Source: Meiothermus taiwanensis DSM 14542
Lineage (GTDB): Bacteria; Deinococcota; Deinococci; Deinococcales; Thermaceae
Reading direction: 5' to 3'
Assembly (NCBI GenBank): GCA_000482765.1
Contig: AXWR01000024.1
Location: 1 to 50,479, forward strand
DNA: 50,479 bases
The notes beneath the pieces are model-generated. The model saw nothing but the letters and a program-made list of their open reading frames with translations, was not told where the DNA came from and ran no database searches. Both the position numbers and the translations under genes were made by a program. Positions within the stretch are counted from its first letter, which is position 1, and each line of letters begins with the position of its first letter. Positions 38,364 through 46,233 of this stretch are shown here, in pieces.

Positions 38364-40481
38364 CTAAACTTTTTTTCCCTTTGGTGTCAAGCTTTTCAGG
38401 AAGAAGGGCAGGCCCAGGAGGAAGGCCGCCAGGTTGATGGCCCCATGGGGAACGAAGAGAAGAAGGGCCAGGACTCCCAAAGCCCAGGCCTCGAGGCGCC
38501 CCAAGGGCCGGCGGGTATACCCGGCGGCCGAGGCCGACAGGTAGATGATCCCCATGGCCACCGCCAGGAAGCGCTCCAGGATGATGGGCCAGGCCTCCCC
38601 TGGGGGGGCGGTCTCCAGCACCGGCAGGATGAGCAGGGCCGTGCCCGAATAGGACAGGAGGAAGAAAAAGCCGATGAGGTACTTGGACAAAGCCACCCGG
38701 GCGGCGTAAACCCCGGTGGGCAGGGGATGGGTGCCGAAGACGCTGGCCGCGGCGTAGGCGGAGAGGGCCACGGGTGGGGTTACGTCCGCCAGAACCGCGT
38801 AGTAGAAGAGGAACATATGGGTGGCGTAGACCGCGGCCTGACCGGGGATGCCGTTCTGCTGGGCTAAGGCGATGATGGCGGGGGCGGTAAGGGCCGAGGT
38901 GAGCACATAGGTGGCGGTGGGGGGCACCCCCATGCCCAGGATCAGGCTGAAGATGGCAGTGATGAAGGTAGCCAAAAGAAGGCTTTCCCCAGAGACCTGC
39001 TGCAAGAGCTGGCTGAACTTGGAGGGCAGGCCGGAGATGACCATCATGGCGAAGATGAGGTTGGCCGCGGTCACCGCCGTGCCGATGGGCAGGAGGCTTC
39101 TAAAGCCTTCCTCCAGGCCCCGGAAGATGGGGGCTATGCCCCTGGGCCTCAAGGTGGGATCCAGGTAGGCCAGGAGGATAAAGCCCAGGAGGGCCAGGCT
39201 GGCCGCGGTGCGCACCTCGTAGCCGAGGTAGAGGAGGATGACGATGAGGAGGATGGGGAGGAAGATGGGGCTATAGCGCAGGATATACGCCCGCCGCCTC
39301 ATCCCCAGCTCCGCCGCTACCGGCTCGAGGCCGGCCTTGCGGGTGTAGAACTCGTTGAAGGCCAGGATGGCCAGAAGATAAAGAAGAGCCGGCCCCAGGG
39401 CCATCACCATCACCTTCAGGTAGGGGATCTGCAGGATCTCCACCATGATGAAGGCGATGCTGCCCATGATGGGGGGCATGATGAGGGCGATGGTCCCTGC
39501 GGTAGCGGCGATCCCCGCGGCCACCAGCCGGTCGTAGCCGGCCCGTTCGTAAAGGGGCTTGCTCAGGGTGGAGACAAACTGGGTGTCCGCCGCCCCTGAG
39601 CCCGAGAACATCCCCATGAAGGTGCCGGCCAGCCCGGTGACCCGGCCTGGGGTGGCCGGGCTTTTGCCCACCAGGGCCAGGGCCAGGTTGGCCACCACCC
39701 GGCCCAGGCCCAAAGCGGTGATCATCCCCGAAAGCAGGGTGAAGTAGACCAGGTACTTGGCCGAAACCCCGGTGATGAGGCCGTAGATGCCGGCCTCCGT
39801 CTCGTTGAAGGTTTTGCCCAGGAGGAGGTCTATGGGCTGGGGGGTACCCCGGAAGGGGCCGGGGAAGGCCTGGGCGTGGAGGTTGTAACTGAAGAAAAAC
39901 AGCACCAAAACCGGCATCACCGGCCCCAGGAGGCGGTGAACCACCCCCAGCAGAAGGAGGATGAGCGCGAGGCTCATCCCCGCATCCCAGGCCTCGGGGA
40001 TGACCGCCCGGTAGACCAGCTCCTCAAAGTAGCGGGCCTGGTACAAGGCAGGTAGAAGGGCTAGCAGGGCCCCCAGAAGGGCGGTGGGCCGCTGGAGGGC
40101 CGGCACCACCGCGGGGAGCACCGCCACCCCCCAGACCAGAAGCCCAAAGAGGCGCACCTCGAGGGGCAGCGCCATGGCCGGGGGCTGGGGGAAGAGGAAG
40201 GCCCAGAGGGGCACCAGGCTAAAGAGCACAAAGACCCAGGCCCCTGGGGTGGCCTTCCTGGGGGGAGCGAAGTAGCTGACCAGATAGGCCCCCAGGAGCA
40301 GGAAGAGGACGTGGGTGCTCCTTTGCAGCTGCACAATGTCCAGCAGGTTGATGTGGGCCTGGGCCAGGGGGGTGAAAGGGTGGAGGACCAGGTAGAGGCT
40401 ATACAGGGAGCCCAGGATGAGGAGCAGGCGGGTAAGCCGCCCCAAAGGGCTGGGGGGTAAAGAGGTATGGATCTCAGCCAT
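38364..40481 (-). CDS. TRAP transporter fused 4TM/12TM permease (TAXI type)
   Basis: About 705 residues. An N-terminal DctQ-like helical part is fused to a DctM-like permease with FMGMFSGSGAADTQFVSTL, AGIAATAGTIALIMPPIMG and LGMGVPPTATYVLTSALTAP, and a C-terminal helical extension. Such fused permeases partner with TAXI binding proteins and use the Na+ or H+ gradient. ATG 40481 is chosen; an in-frame GTG at 40493 is also possible. It follows the second binding protein across a hairpin and precedes the first by 22 nt. Confidence 0.92.
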   Translation of the reverse strand: MAEIHTSLPPSPLGRLTRLLLILGSLYSLYLVLHPFTPLAQAHINLLDIVQLQRSTHVLFLLLGAYLVSYFAPPRKATPGAWVFVLFSLVPLWAFLFPQPPAMALPLEVRLFGLLVWGVAVLPAVVPALQRPTALLGALLALLPALYQARYFEELVYRAVIPEAWDAGMSLALILLLLGVVHRLLGPVMPVLVLFFFSYNLHAQAFPGPFRGTPQPIDLLLGKTFNETEAGIYGLITGVSAKYLVYFTLLSGMITALGLGRVVANLALALVGKSPATPGRVTGLAGTFMGMFSGSGAADTQFVSTLSKPLYERAGYDRLVAAGIAATAGTIALIMPPIMGSIAFIMVEILQIPYLKVMVMALGPALLYLLAILAFNEFYTRKAGLEPVAAELGMRRRAYILRYSPIFLPILLIVILLYLGYEVRTAASLALLGFILLAYLDPTLRPRGIAPIFRGLEEGFRSLLPIGTAVTAANLIFAMMVISGLPSKFSQLLQQVSGESLLLATFITAIFSLILGMGVPPTATYVLTSALTAPAIIALAQQNGIPGQAAVYATHMFLFYYAVLADVTPPVALSAYAAASVFGTHPLPTGVYAARVALSKYLIGFFFLLSYSGTALLILPVLETAPPGEAWPIILERFLAVAMGIIYLSASAAGYTRRPLGRLEAWALGVLALLLFVPHGAINLAAFLLGLPFFLKSLTPKGKKV

Positions 40482-40500
40482 CTTGGATCTCACAGATAAA

Positions 40501-40519
40501 GCCTGGGCAGCGCCCAGGC
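40501..40519 (-). terminator. intercistronic hairpin between TAXI binding protein 2 and the permease
   Basis: A perfect 8-bp stem GCCTGGGC / GCCCAGGC with a 3-nt loop is followed on the minus strand by TTTATCT. Placed between the binding protein and permease genes, it probably acts as a partial terminator or mRNA stabiliser that yields more binding protein than permease. Confidence 0.6.
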
Positions 40520-40536
40520 CCTTCGGTACACCTTGC

Positions 40537-41526
40537 TTACTTCACAGCCCCTACTTCCTTCAGGTACCGCTCGGCCCCGGGGTGGAAGGGGATGGCGAAC
40601 TTACCGTGGAGCTTGGCGGTGTTGGCTGCGGAGGTGTCTTTGGCGGCGGCCACTGCGCTTCTTAGGGTCTGGATCTGGTCAAAGGTGACTTTCATCATGG
40701 CCTGGGCCACCTCCTGGGGCAGGCTTTCCGGGCAGACCAGGATGTTCCCGGTGTTCAGGCCGGGCGCATCCGTGCGGGTGCCGTAGACGCTCTTGGGCAC
40801 CACCGTGGGGTCGAGAAGACCTGGGAAGCGCTTCAGGGCCACCTGGGCGGTGGTGCTCTTGGGGTCGATGGGGATCAGGTAGACCTGGTCTCCCTTGCGG
40901 GCTAGGCTCTGGCCGAGCTCCACGATGGAGCCGGTGGGCAGCCCACCCACCCAGAAGAAGGCATCCAGGGTACCTTCGGCCAGGGCCTTGGCCCCCTCGG
41001 CCACGGGGAGGCGCTCGCGCTTGGAGAAGCTCTCAGGTTTCACCCCTGCAGCCTGGAGAACCAGCAGGGCCAGGTTCTCCGTGCTGGAGCCGGGCTGGCC
41101 GGTGGAGACCCTTTTGCCCTTCAGATCCTGAAGAACCTTGATGCCGCTTTTCTCGCTGGTGACCACGTGGATGAAGGAGGGATACATGTAGAAAAGCACC
41201 CGCTGCTCCTTGGCAGGCTTGGCCCTAAAGCGGGGCTCCTCCCCGGTGTAGGCCACATAGGCGGAGTCGGTGGTGGTGAGGGCGCAGTAGTAGGTGTTGG
41301 CCCTGGGGTCTGTCCGGTCTCTTAGCAAGAGGAGGTTGTCGTAAGATCCCCCGGTCTGGACGGGCTGGAACTCCGCTACCCCGGCTTTGTTGTAAATATC
41401 CGCCAAAGCCGTGCCGTAGTAGAAGAAAACCCCTCCGGTGCTCCCCGTGCCGATGACCACCTTGGGCTTTTGTGCGAGCCCCATGCTTAATACTAGGGTC
41501 AGCCCTAACAGCAAGATCTTTTTCAC
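40537..41526 (-). CDS. TAXI-family TRAP transporter binding protein (copy 2)
   Basis: A 329-residue protein. Start GTG 41526 follows GGAGG by 9 nt and gives signal peptide MKKILLLGLTLVLSMGLAQ; the longer frame up to 41709 only reads through the promoter and repeat B. Features: VVIGTGSTGGVFFYYGTALA, QTGGSYDNLLLL, LKGKRVSTGQPGSSTENLAL, EGTLDAFFWVGGLPTGSI. It is highly similar to the protein at 37364-38341 over its length. First gene of the TAXI-TRAP operon, with a strong promoter upstream and a hairpin downstream. Confidence 0.92.
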   Translation of the reverse strand: MKKILLLGLTLVLSMGLAQKPKVVIGTGSTGGVFFYYGTALADIYNKAGVAEFQPVQTGGSYDNLLLLRDRTDPRANTYYCALTTTDSAYVAYTGEEPRFRAKPAKEQRVLFYMYPSFIHVVTSEKSGIKVLQDLKGKRVSTGQPGSSTENLALLVLQAAGVKPESFSKRERLPVAEGAKALAEGTLDAFFWVGGLPTGSIVELGQSLARKGDQVYLIPIDPKSTTAQVALKRFPGLLDPTVVPKSVYGTRTDAPGLNTGNILVCPESLPQEVAQAMMKVTFDQIQTLRSAVAAAKDTSAANTAKLHGKFAIPFHPGAERYLKEVGAVK

Positions 41527-41561
41527 TGCTATAAACCTCCGCAAGCTACGTTTGTGCCTGT

Positions 41562-41591
41562 AGTCTAAGTAGGGTTTGCCGGAAGTGTCAA
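41562..41591 (-). promoter_or_regulatory. sigma-70-type promoter of the TAXI-TRAP operon
   Basis: On the minus strand, TTGACA (41591-41586) and TAGACT (41567-41562) are separated by 18 nt. Transcription would start near 41554, leaving a leader of about 28 nt with a GGAGG ribosome site before GTG 41526. Confidence 0.75.
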
Positions 41592-41667
41592 TGTGACGCG
41601 GTATTGTACTTAGGAAATAGCAGGCCGCGATTCCACCTTCCTGTCTCCTATTTTCGGCTTTTTTTGA

Positions 41668-41944
41668 GATCCCCTTACGGGGCTTTTTGTTTGCAGCCGC
41701 ATACCGCAAAAATGCTGTCCTGCACGGTTCTTCTAGAAGAGGGTGCTTGCGACAAGGACGGGATTAAAAAACGCCTTTTTTGCCATGATGGTTTGCTTTT
41801 TCCAAACCCCCTTGGGGGCTGGTTGGCCTTATCTAGCGCAAAACCTGGCTTTCAAGATGCGCCATCGGGAGGTTTGACCGGGGCATCGTAGCGCCTTGTG
41901 AAAAACAGAATGGGTCATCGTGGGACAGGCCTTTTGTGCAGTCC
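41668..41944 (-). repeat. dispersed repeat, copy B (about 277 bp)
   Basis: Inverted copy of the repeat at 23175-23448. Read on the minus strand it starts GGACTGCACAAAAG and ends GGGGATC, like copy A, and its end lies 141 nt before the TAXI binding-protein start codon. In the gap 41527-42126 it occupies the middle; 41945-42075 shows nothing recognisable. A small frame containing KKRLFCHDGLLF occurs in both copies in the same orientation, but the surrounding frames shift between copies. Confidence 0.85.
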
Positions 41945-42096
41945 GGTACTGGTTTCGGGCGGGGTCTGGTGCAAGGGATGGTGCAGTTGCGCAGGCATTT
42001 TTTGCGGCTAATGCGGGGGCCGGTTGCTTCAGGGCGGCCTGGTTCGTCAGGCCAAAGCTAGACCGGGCGGCGGAGTTGTTATAAACTTTGACTCGG

Positions 42097-42116
42097 TATA
42101 AAAAGCTATAGCTTTT
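42097..42116 (+). promoter_or_regulatory. promoter and 16-bp palindromic operator of the fatty-acid oxidation gene
   Basis: TATAAA (42097-42102) is a likely -10, with a TTGTTA (42076-42081) at a short 15-nt spacing. It overlaps a perfect palindrome AAAAGCTA|TAGCTTTT (42101-42116) centred on the predicted start site and directly followed by GGAGG. The palindrome is a good candidate for a TetR-type repressor site such as FadR/PaaR, but this is inferred. Confidence 0.5.
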
Positions 42117-42126
42117 GGAGGAAACA

Positions 42127-44418
42127 ATGCGCATCAAGAAAATCGGTGTGGTGGGTTCGGGTACCATGGGCGGTGCGATTGCTGCGCTAGCGGCCTCGGC
42201 GGGGGTGCCGGTGGTGATGCTGGACATTCCCGGCCAGGAAGACAAGCTCGAGCTGGTCAAAAAAGGCCTCGAGCGCCAGCTCAAAAGCAAGCCGGCCAGC
42301 TTCATGGACAAAAGCCGGGCCTCCTTAATCGAGCTGGGCACCACCGAGGAGCTGGAAAAACTCAAAGACTGCGACTGGATCGTGGAGGTTATCATCGAGA
42401 AGCCGGAGCCCAAGCAGGCCCTGTTTGCCCGGCTCGAGGCCCTGGGCACCCAGGCCATCGTGAGCTCCAACACCTCCGGTATCCCCATGAAAACCCTGCT
42501 GGAGGGCCGGGGCGAGGCCTTCCGCAAGCGCTTTCTGGGTACGCACTTCTTCGCTCCGGTGCGCTACTTGCACCTTTTGGAGCTGATTCCCACCCCCGAG
42601 ACCGACCCGGCGGTGCTGGAGGCCATGCGGCGCTTTGGCGAGCGCATTCTGGGCAAGGGCACGGTCATCTGCAAGGACGCCCCCGGCTTTATTGCCAACC
42701 GGCTGGGCGTCTTCGGAATGGCCCAGGCCATGCGCCTGATGATGTCGGAGGGCCTCACCATCGACGAGGTGGACGCCCTCACCGGCCCGCTGGTGGGCCG
42801 CCCTAAGAGCGCCACTTTCCGCACCGGCGATATTTCCGGTCTGGATGTGCTCAAACTGGTCTCCACCGAGCTTTCGCACACCACCGGTGAGGACTTCCGC
42901 ATGCCCGACTGGGTGGAGAACCTCATCCAGCAGGGCCACCTGGGTGAGAAAACCGGGGCTGGTTTCTACAAAAAGGTGGGCAAGGATATCTACACCTACG
43001 ACTACACCAGCGGCGAGTACAAGCCCCAGCAGAAGCTGCGCCTGGATGAAATCGCCGCCATCAAGGATCTGCCTTTGAACGAGCGCTTGAAGCGGGTGGG
43101 CGACCTGCCCGGCAAGTACGGGGCTTTTGCCCGCAAGCTGTTTTTGTACAACGCCCACTATGCCCTCGAGAAGGCCCAGGAGATCGCCTACGACATCGTC
43201 TCGGTAGACCGGGCGCTGGAGTGGGGCTTCGCCTGGGAGCAGGGCCCCTTCAAGAACATGGACGCGGTGGGCCTGGACTACCTGCGTAAAGGCTTTGCCG
43301 AGCTGGGCCTGCCCGAGCCCGAACTCCTCAAAAAAGCCCAGGGCAGCTTCTACAAGGATGGGCACTACCTGGGCTTCGATGGACAGTACCACCCCATCCC
43401 GGCAGAGGAAGGGGTGATCCGCCTGGCCCCCCTGAAAAGCGCGGGCAAGACCCTGCTGGAAGGCAAGGAGTACGCCCTGCTCGACCTGGGCGATGGGGTG
43501 GCGCTCTTCGAGAACCGGGCCAAGATGGGCACCTGGGGGGATGGCTCCATCTCAGGGCTGCACAAAGCCCTGGACTGGGTAGAGGCCAACGGCTATGCGG
43601 GCCTGGTGATTGGGCACGAAGACCCACGCACCTTCAGCGCCGGGGCCAACCTGGCTTTGGTGCTGATGGCCGCCCAGGAAGGGGCCTGGGACGACCTCGA
43701 GCTCGCCACCCGCCGCTTCCAGCAGACCTCCATGCGCCTGCGCCGTTCGCCCTTCCCGGTGGTGGCCGCGCCCTTCGGCCTGACCCTGGGCGGCGGGGCC
43801 GAGTTCAGCCTGCACAGCAGCGCCATCCAGGCCCACGCCGAGCTTTACATGGGCCTGGTCGAGACCGGGGTGGGCCTGCTGCCCGGTGGGGGCGGCACCA
43901 AGGAGATGCTCTTCCGCTTTACCCAGGAGCTCTCGGCCTATGGGCCCGAGATCGACCTGTTCGAAGGGGTTAAGCGGGCTTTCCAGATGATCATGCTGGC
44001 CCAGACCTCCACGAGCGCCCTCGAGGCCCGCAACATGGGCTTTTTGCGCCAGAGCGACGGCATCAGCATGAACCGCGACCGCCTGATCGCCGACGCCAAG
44101 CGGCGGGTGCTCTTCATGGCCCCCGACTTCGTGCCACAACCCCCCATGAAGGTGCGGGCCCTGGGCAAGGAGGCGCTGGGCAACCTGCACTACGCCCTGT
44201 GGCAGTTCCACGAGGCCAAACAGGCCAGCGAGCACGACGTGGTGGTGGGCAAGGCCGTGGCCTATGTCTTGTGCGGCGGTGATGGGCCGGCCCGCGAGGT
44301 GACCGAGCAGGACATCCTGGATCTGGAACGCGAGGGCTTCCTCAAACTCCTTGGTACCAAGAAAACCCAGGAGCGCATCGCCCACACCCTCAAAACCGGC
44401 AAGCCCCTAAGAAACTAA
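42127..44418 (+). CDS. fadN: 3-hydroxyacyl-CoA dehydrogenase / enoyl-CoA hydratase fusion (FadN type)
   Basis: A 763-residue beta-oxidation enzyme. Residues 1-190 are an NAD-binding domain (GSGTMG at 10-15, DIPGQED, VSSNTSGI, GTHFFAPVRYLHLLELIP); about 190-300 is the C-terminal dehydrogenase domain; a second dehydrogenase-like copy follows to about 425; the C-terminal part is an enoyl-CoA hydratase/crotonase domain with FSAGANLALVL and GGGAEFSLHSS. The domain order (dehydrogenase first) matches FadN, opposite to E. coli FadB. GGAGG lies 5 nt before ATG 42127. No fadA or acyl-CoA dehydrogenase gene is adjacent. Confidence 0.9.
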   Translation: MRIKKIGVVGSGTMGGAIAALAASAGVPVVMLDIPGQEDKLELVKKGLERQLKSKPASFMDKSRASLIELGTTEELEKLKDCDWIVEVIIEKPEPKQALFARLEALGTQAIVSSNTSGIPMKTLLEGRGEAFRKRFLGTHFFAPVRYLHLLELIPTPETDPAVLEAMRRFGERILGKGTVICKDAPGFIANRLGVFGMAQAMRLMMSEGLTIDEVDALTGPLVGRPKSATFRTGDISGLDVLKLVSTELSHTTGEDFRMPDWVENLIQQGHLGEKTGAGFYKKVGKDIYTYDYTSGEYKPQQKLRLDEIAAIKDLPLNERLKRVGDLPGKYGAFARKLFLYNAHYALEKAQEIAYDIVSVDRALEWGFAWEQGPFKNMDAVGLDYLRKGFAELGLPEPELLKKAQGSFYKDGHYLGFDGQYHPIPAEEGVIRLAPLKSAGKTLLEGKEYALLDLGDGVALFENRAKMGTWGDGSISGLHKALDWVEANGYAGLVIGHEDPRTFSAGANLALVLMAAQEGAWDDLELATRRFQQTSMRLRRSPFPVVAAPFGLTLGGGAEFSLHSSAIQAHAELYMGLVETGVGLLPGGGGTKEMLFRFTQELSAYGPEIDLFEGVKRAFQMIMLAQTSTSALEARNMGFLRQSDGISMNRDRLIADAKRRVLFMAPDFVPQPPMKVRALGKEALGNLHYALWQFHEAKQASEHDVVVGKAVAYVLCGGDGPAREVTEQDILDLEREGFLKLLGTKKTQERIAHTLKTGKPLRN

Positions 44419-44429
44419 ATCGATGGCAG

Positions 44430-44472
44430 GCCGGGCCCCGCTCGAGTGCAAAAATCACCGGTGGGGCCCGGC
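44430..44472. repeat. 10-bp perfect inverted repeat after fadN
   Basis: GCCGGGCCCC (44430-44439) and GGGGCCCGGC (44463-44472) are separated by 23 nt. It lies 11 nt beyond the fadN stop. No T-tract follows, so if it terminates transcription it is not a classical intrinsic terminator. Confidence 0.45.
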
Positions 44473-44510
44473 GCTCTTGCTAGGGTGGGCCTTGGGGGGT
44501 GTGCAAGACG

Positions 44511-45086
44511 ATGGCCCAGCTCGATGCCGCCAGGGGGATTGAACTGGCCCTCAGGCACCTGGAAAGGGGAGAGGCTGTGCAGGCTTTGCGGGTGCTCGAC
44601 AAAGTTTCCTGGGTGGACTTGGGCTGGCCGGACTACTGGCGGGTGCGGGCCGAGGCTTTTTTGCTGCTGGGAGAGGCCAGACGCGCGGCCAAGTGCGCCG
44701 AGGAAGGGTTGCAAGAGGCCCCGGATAACCTCGAGCTGCTCGCATTGTATGTTCGCGCCTTGTTGCATGCACAGGATTACCACAAGGCCCAGGAAGTGCT
44801 GAACCACGCGCTGCAGCTGTTTCCGCCGAGCCTCGAGCTACGGCAGCTGGCCGAGCAGTGTGAAATTGCCCGAACAACCCCCAAAGCCCGGACTTCGCCA
44901 GCAGCGCCCCACAAAGACCAGGGTTTGGAGCGGCCGCCGTTTAGCGAGGCCGAGGCCCGGGCCATCCGACGGGCTTTCCAAACCCCTGCCCACAAGCCGA
45001 AAAAGCGGCTGCGCTTTTGGCCCTGGGCGCTTTTGTGGCTGCTGGGTCTGGGCGGGTACTGGTTTTGGGTGCGCAACCTCGGTTGA
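44511..45086 (+). CDS. TPR-like protein with C-terminal membrane anchor
   Basis: A 191-residue protein. Residues 1-115 contain three tetratricopeptide-like helix pairs (ALRHLERGEAVQALRVLDKV, RVRAEAFLLLGEARRAAKCA, LHAQDYHKAQEVLNHALQLF). A charged linker (about 120-165) leads to one transmembrane segment (FWPWALLWLLGLGGYWFWV) at the very end, so the TPR part should be cytoplasmic and tail-anchored. ATG 44511 follows a GGGGGG stretch; a GTG at 44499 is an alternative. No close family is recognised. The next gene encodes a membrane-anchored thioredoxin, 64 bp away. Confidence 0.7.
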   Translation: MAQLDAARGIELALRHLERGEAVQALRVLDKVSWVDLGWPDYWRVRAEAFLLLGEARRAAKCAEEGLQEAPDNLELLALYVRALLHAQDYHKAQEVLNHALQLFPPSLELRQLAEQCEIARTTPKARTSPAAPHKDQGLERPPFSEAEARAIRRAFQTPAHKPKKRLRFWPWALLWLLGLGGYWFWVRNLG

Positions 45087-45150
45087 GCAATGGCCTTGAG
45101 TTGCCAGAGCACTGTGGGCTGCGCCCTGCCAGGCACCGATCAGATTTCAT

Positions 45151-45645
45151 ATGCTGATCTGGATGCGTCGCTGGATCTGGCTCGTTTTACCCCTGATCGG
45201 ACTGGTGGGCTGGCTGCTGTTACAACCAAAGCCGTCCCCCGCAGTGGAGGTTTTACCCTCTGCGACCCTGCAGCAACTAGACGGCCCGGCCGTTCAACTG
45301 GCCGACTTCAAAGGTAAGCCCATCGTGCTCAACGCCTGGGCTACCTGGTGTGGCCCCTGCCGGCGCGAGATGCCGCTCTTGGTGGAGGCGGCCCGCGCCC
45401 ATCCCGAGATTCAGTTTATCTTTCTCAACATCAGCGATGGCCCAGAGGCTGTAAGGGCTTTCCAGCGGGAGCTCAAGCTACAAATCCCCAACGTGCTGCT
45501 GGATCCCGAAGCCACACTCAGCGACCCCCTGCGCATTCAAGGCCTGCCGGTGACCCTGTTCTACAATGCCGAGGGTACGCTGGTGAACCGTCACATCGGC
45601 GAAATAAAAGCTGAGACGCTCGAGGCCCTGCTCAAAGCCTTGTAG
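45151..45645 (+). CDS. membrane-anchored TlpA/ResA-like thioredoxin
   Basis: A 164-residue redox protein. An N-terminal signal-anchor (WLVLPLIGLVGWLLL region, residues 9-24) precedes a thioredoxin fold with AWATWCGPCRREMP (C67/C70) and GLPVTLFYN carrying the cis-Pro. ResA/TlpA proteins reduce periplasmic disulfides, for example in cytochrome c maturation. ATG 45151 is the first in frame; ATG 45163, with TATGCT 8 nt upstream, is also possible. The stop is only 7 nt from the convergent Fur gene. Confidence 0.85.
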   Translation: MLIWMRRWIWLVLPLIGLVGWLLLQPKPSPAVEVLPSATLQQLDGPAVQLADFKGKPIVLNAWATWCGPCRREMPLLVEAARAHPEIQFIFLNISDGPEAVRAFQRELKLQIPNVLLDPEATLSDPLRIQGLPVTLFYNAEGTLVNRHIGEIKAETLEALLKAL

Positions 45646-45652
45646 CGGCGGG

Positions 45653-46033
45653 CTAGGGGTGGGGATTAAGGCACTGGGTGCACCGGCCATACAGCACAAT
45701 TTCGTGGCGCTCGGTTTTGAAGCCCTGGGGGGCCATAAACGAAAAATCGCCGGGACAGCCCTCGAGTTCAAATACCTTGCCACAGTAGGTGCAATGGAAA
45801 TGATGGTGGTGTTTTTTGCCAGATAGCTCGTAGCGCGGGGCCTCACCGGGGAGTTCAACCGGAATCGCGCTGCCCTCCTCGACCAAACCCTTCAGGGTGC
45901 GATAGACGGTCGCAATGCCCAGGCCGGGTACTTTGTGCCGGGCCGCCTCGAGCACCTCGGACGGAGAGAGCGGTCGATTAAGCTCTTGCATCACCTGACG
46001 GATGGCCTGCCGCTGGCGTGTGGAGCGCTCCAT
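45653..46033 (-). CDS. Fur-family metalloregulator, probably Zur
   Basis: A 126-residue Fur-family protein. An N-terminal winged helix (LNRPLSPSEVLEAARHKVP, GIATVYRTLKGLVEEG) precedes a His-rich metal region (GKKHHHHFHCTYCGKVFEL) and a C-terminal CxxC (GRCTQC), giving the structural Zn(Cys)4 site. ATG 46033 is preceded by TATGCT at a 7-nt distance; an ATG four codons upstream is also in frame. It diverges from a zinc-binding protein gene across a palindromic operator, which makes a zinc regulator (Zur) more likely than Fur or PerR. The metal specificity is inferred from context. Confidence 0.85.
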   Translation of the reverse strand: MERSTRQRQAIRQVMQELNRPLSPSEVLEAARHKVPGLGIATVYRTLKGLVEEGSAIPVELPGEAPRYELSGKKHHHHFHCTYCGKVFELEGCPGDFSFMAPQGFKTERHEIVLYGRCTQCLNPHP

Positions 46034-46059
46034 GTTCTTCAGCATAGCAGATGGGTCTC

Positions 46060-46088
46060 TTGACAGAATGATAATGAGTTATCATTAT
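46060..46088 (+). promoter_or_regulatory. promoter of the zinc-binding protein gene with embedded Zur/Fur box
   Basis: TTGACA (46060-46065) and CATTAT (46083-46088) are 17 nt apart. Exactly between and over the -10 lies a perfect inverted repeat AATGATAA-TGAG-TTATCATT (46067-46086), of Fur/Zur type. Bound repressor would block this promoter. It sits 33 bp from the divergent regulator start, so that gene may be controlled too. Confidence 0.8.
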
Positions 46089-46233
46089 GAATGCAGTGTA
46101 CCAGAGCCCTGCGGCTTAACTTGGGACTATCTGTGTGAAATGCTGGGAAGGCCCTGAAAGGCGGATGGTAAAAACGCGTCTTTTGCTTGGGAGGGGTGGG
46201 AGGCTGCCCCCTGAAGGCGCGAGGAGGTTGCTC

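Noticed and set aside
41527..41709. 61-residue N-terminal extension of the second TAXI binding protein
   Set aside because: It translates the promoter (TTGACA/TAGACT) and repeat B, and would bury the signal peptide that starts at GTG 41526 with GGAGG upstream.
41668..41944. The repeat as a protein-coding gene (KKRLFCHDGLLF... in both copies)
   Set aside because: Although a ~35-residue stretch is alike with an in-frame codon indel, flanking frames shift between copies and start and stop positions are not conserved. A weak coding possibility remains.
44446..44802. Alternative plus-strand frame overlapping the TPR gene
   Set aside because: It runs through the inverted repeat, is Gly/Pro/Arg-rich, and lacks the helical repeat pattern seen in the 44511 frame.
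46089..46233. Known riboswitch (for example cobalamin) in the znuA leader
   Set aside because: No conserved cobalamin-box or other aptamer core could be recognised; the Fur/Zur operator explains regulation.
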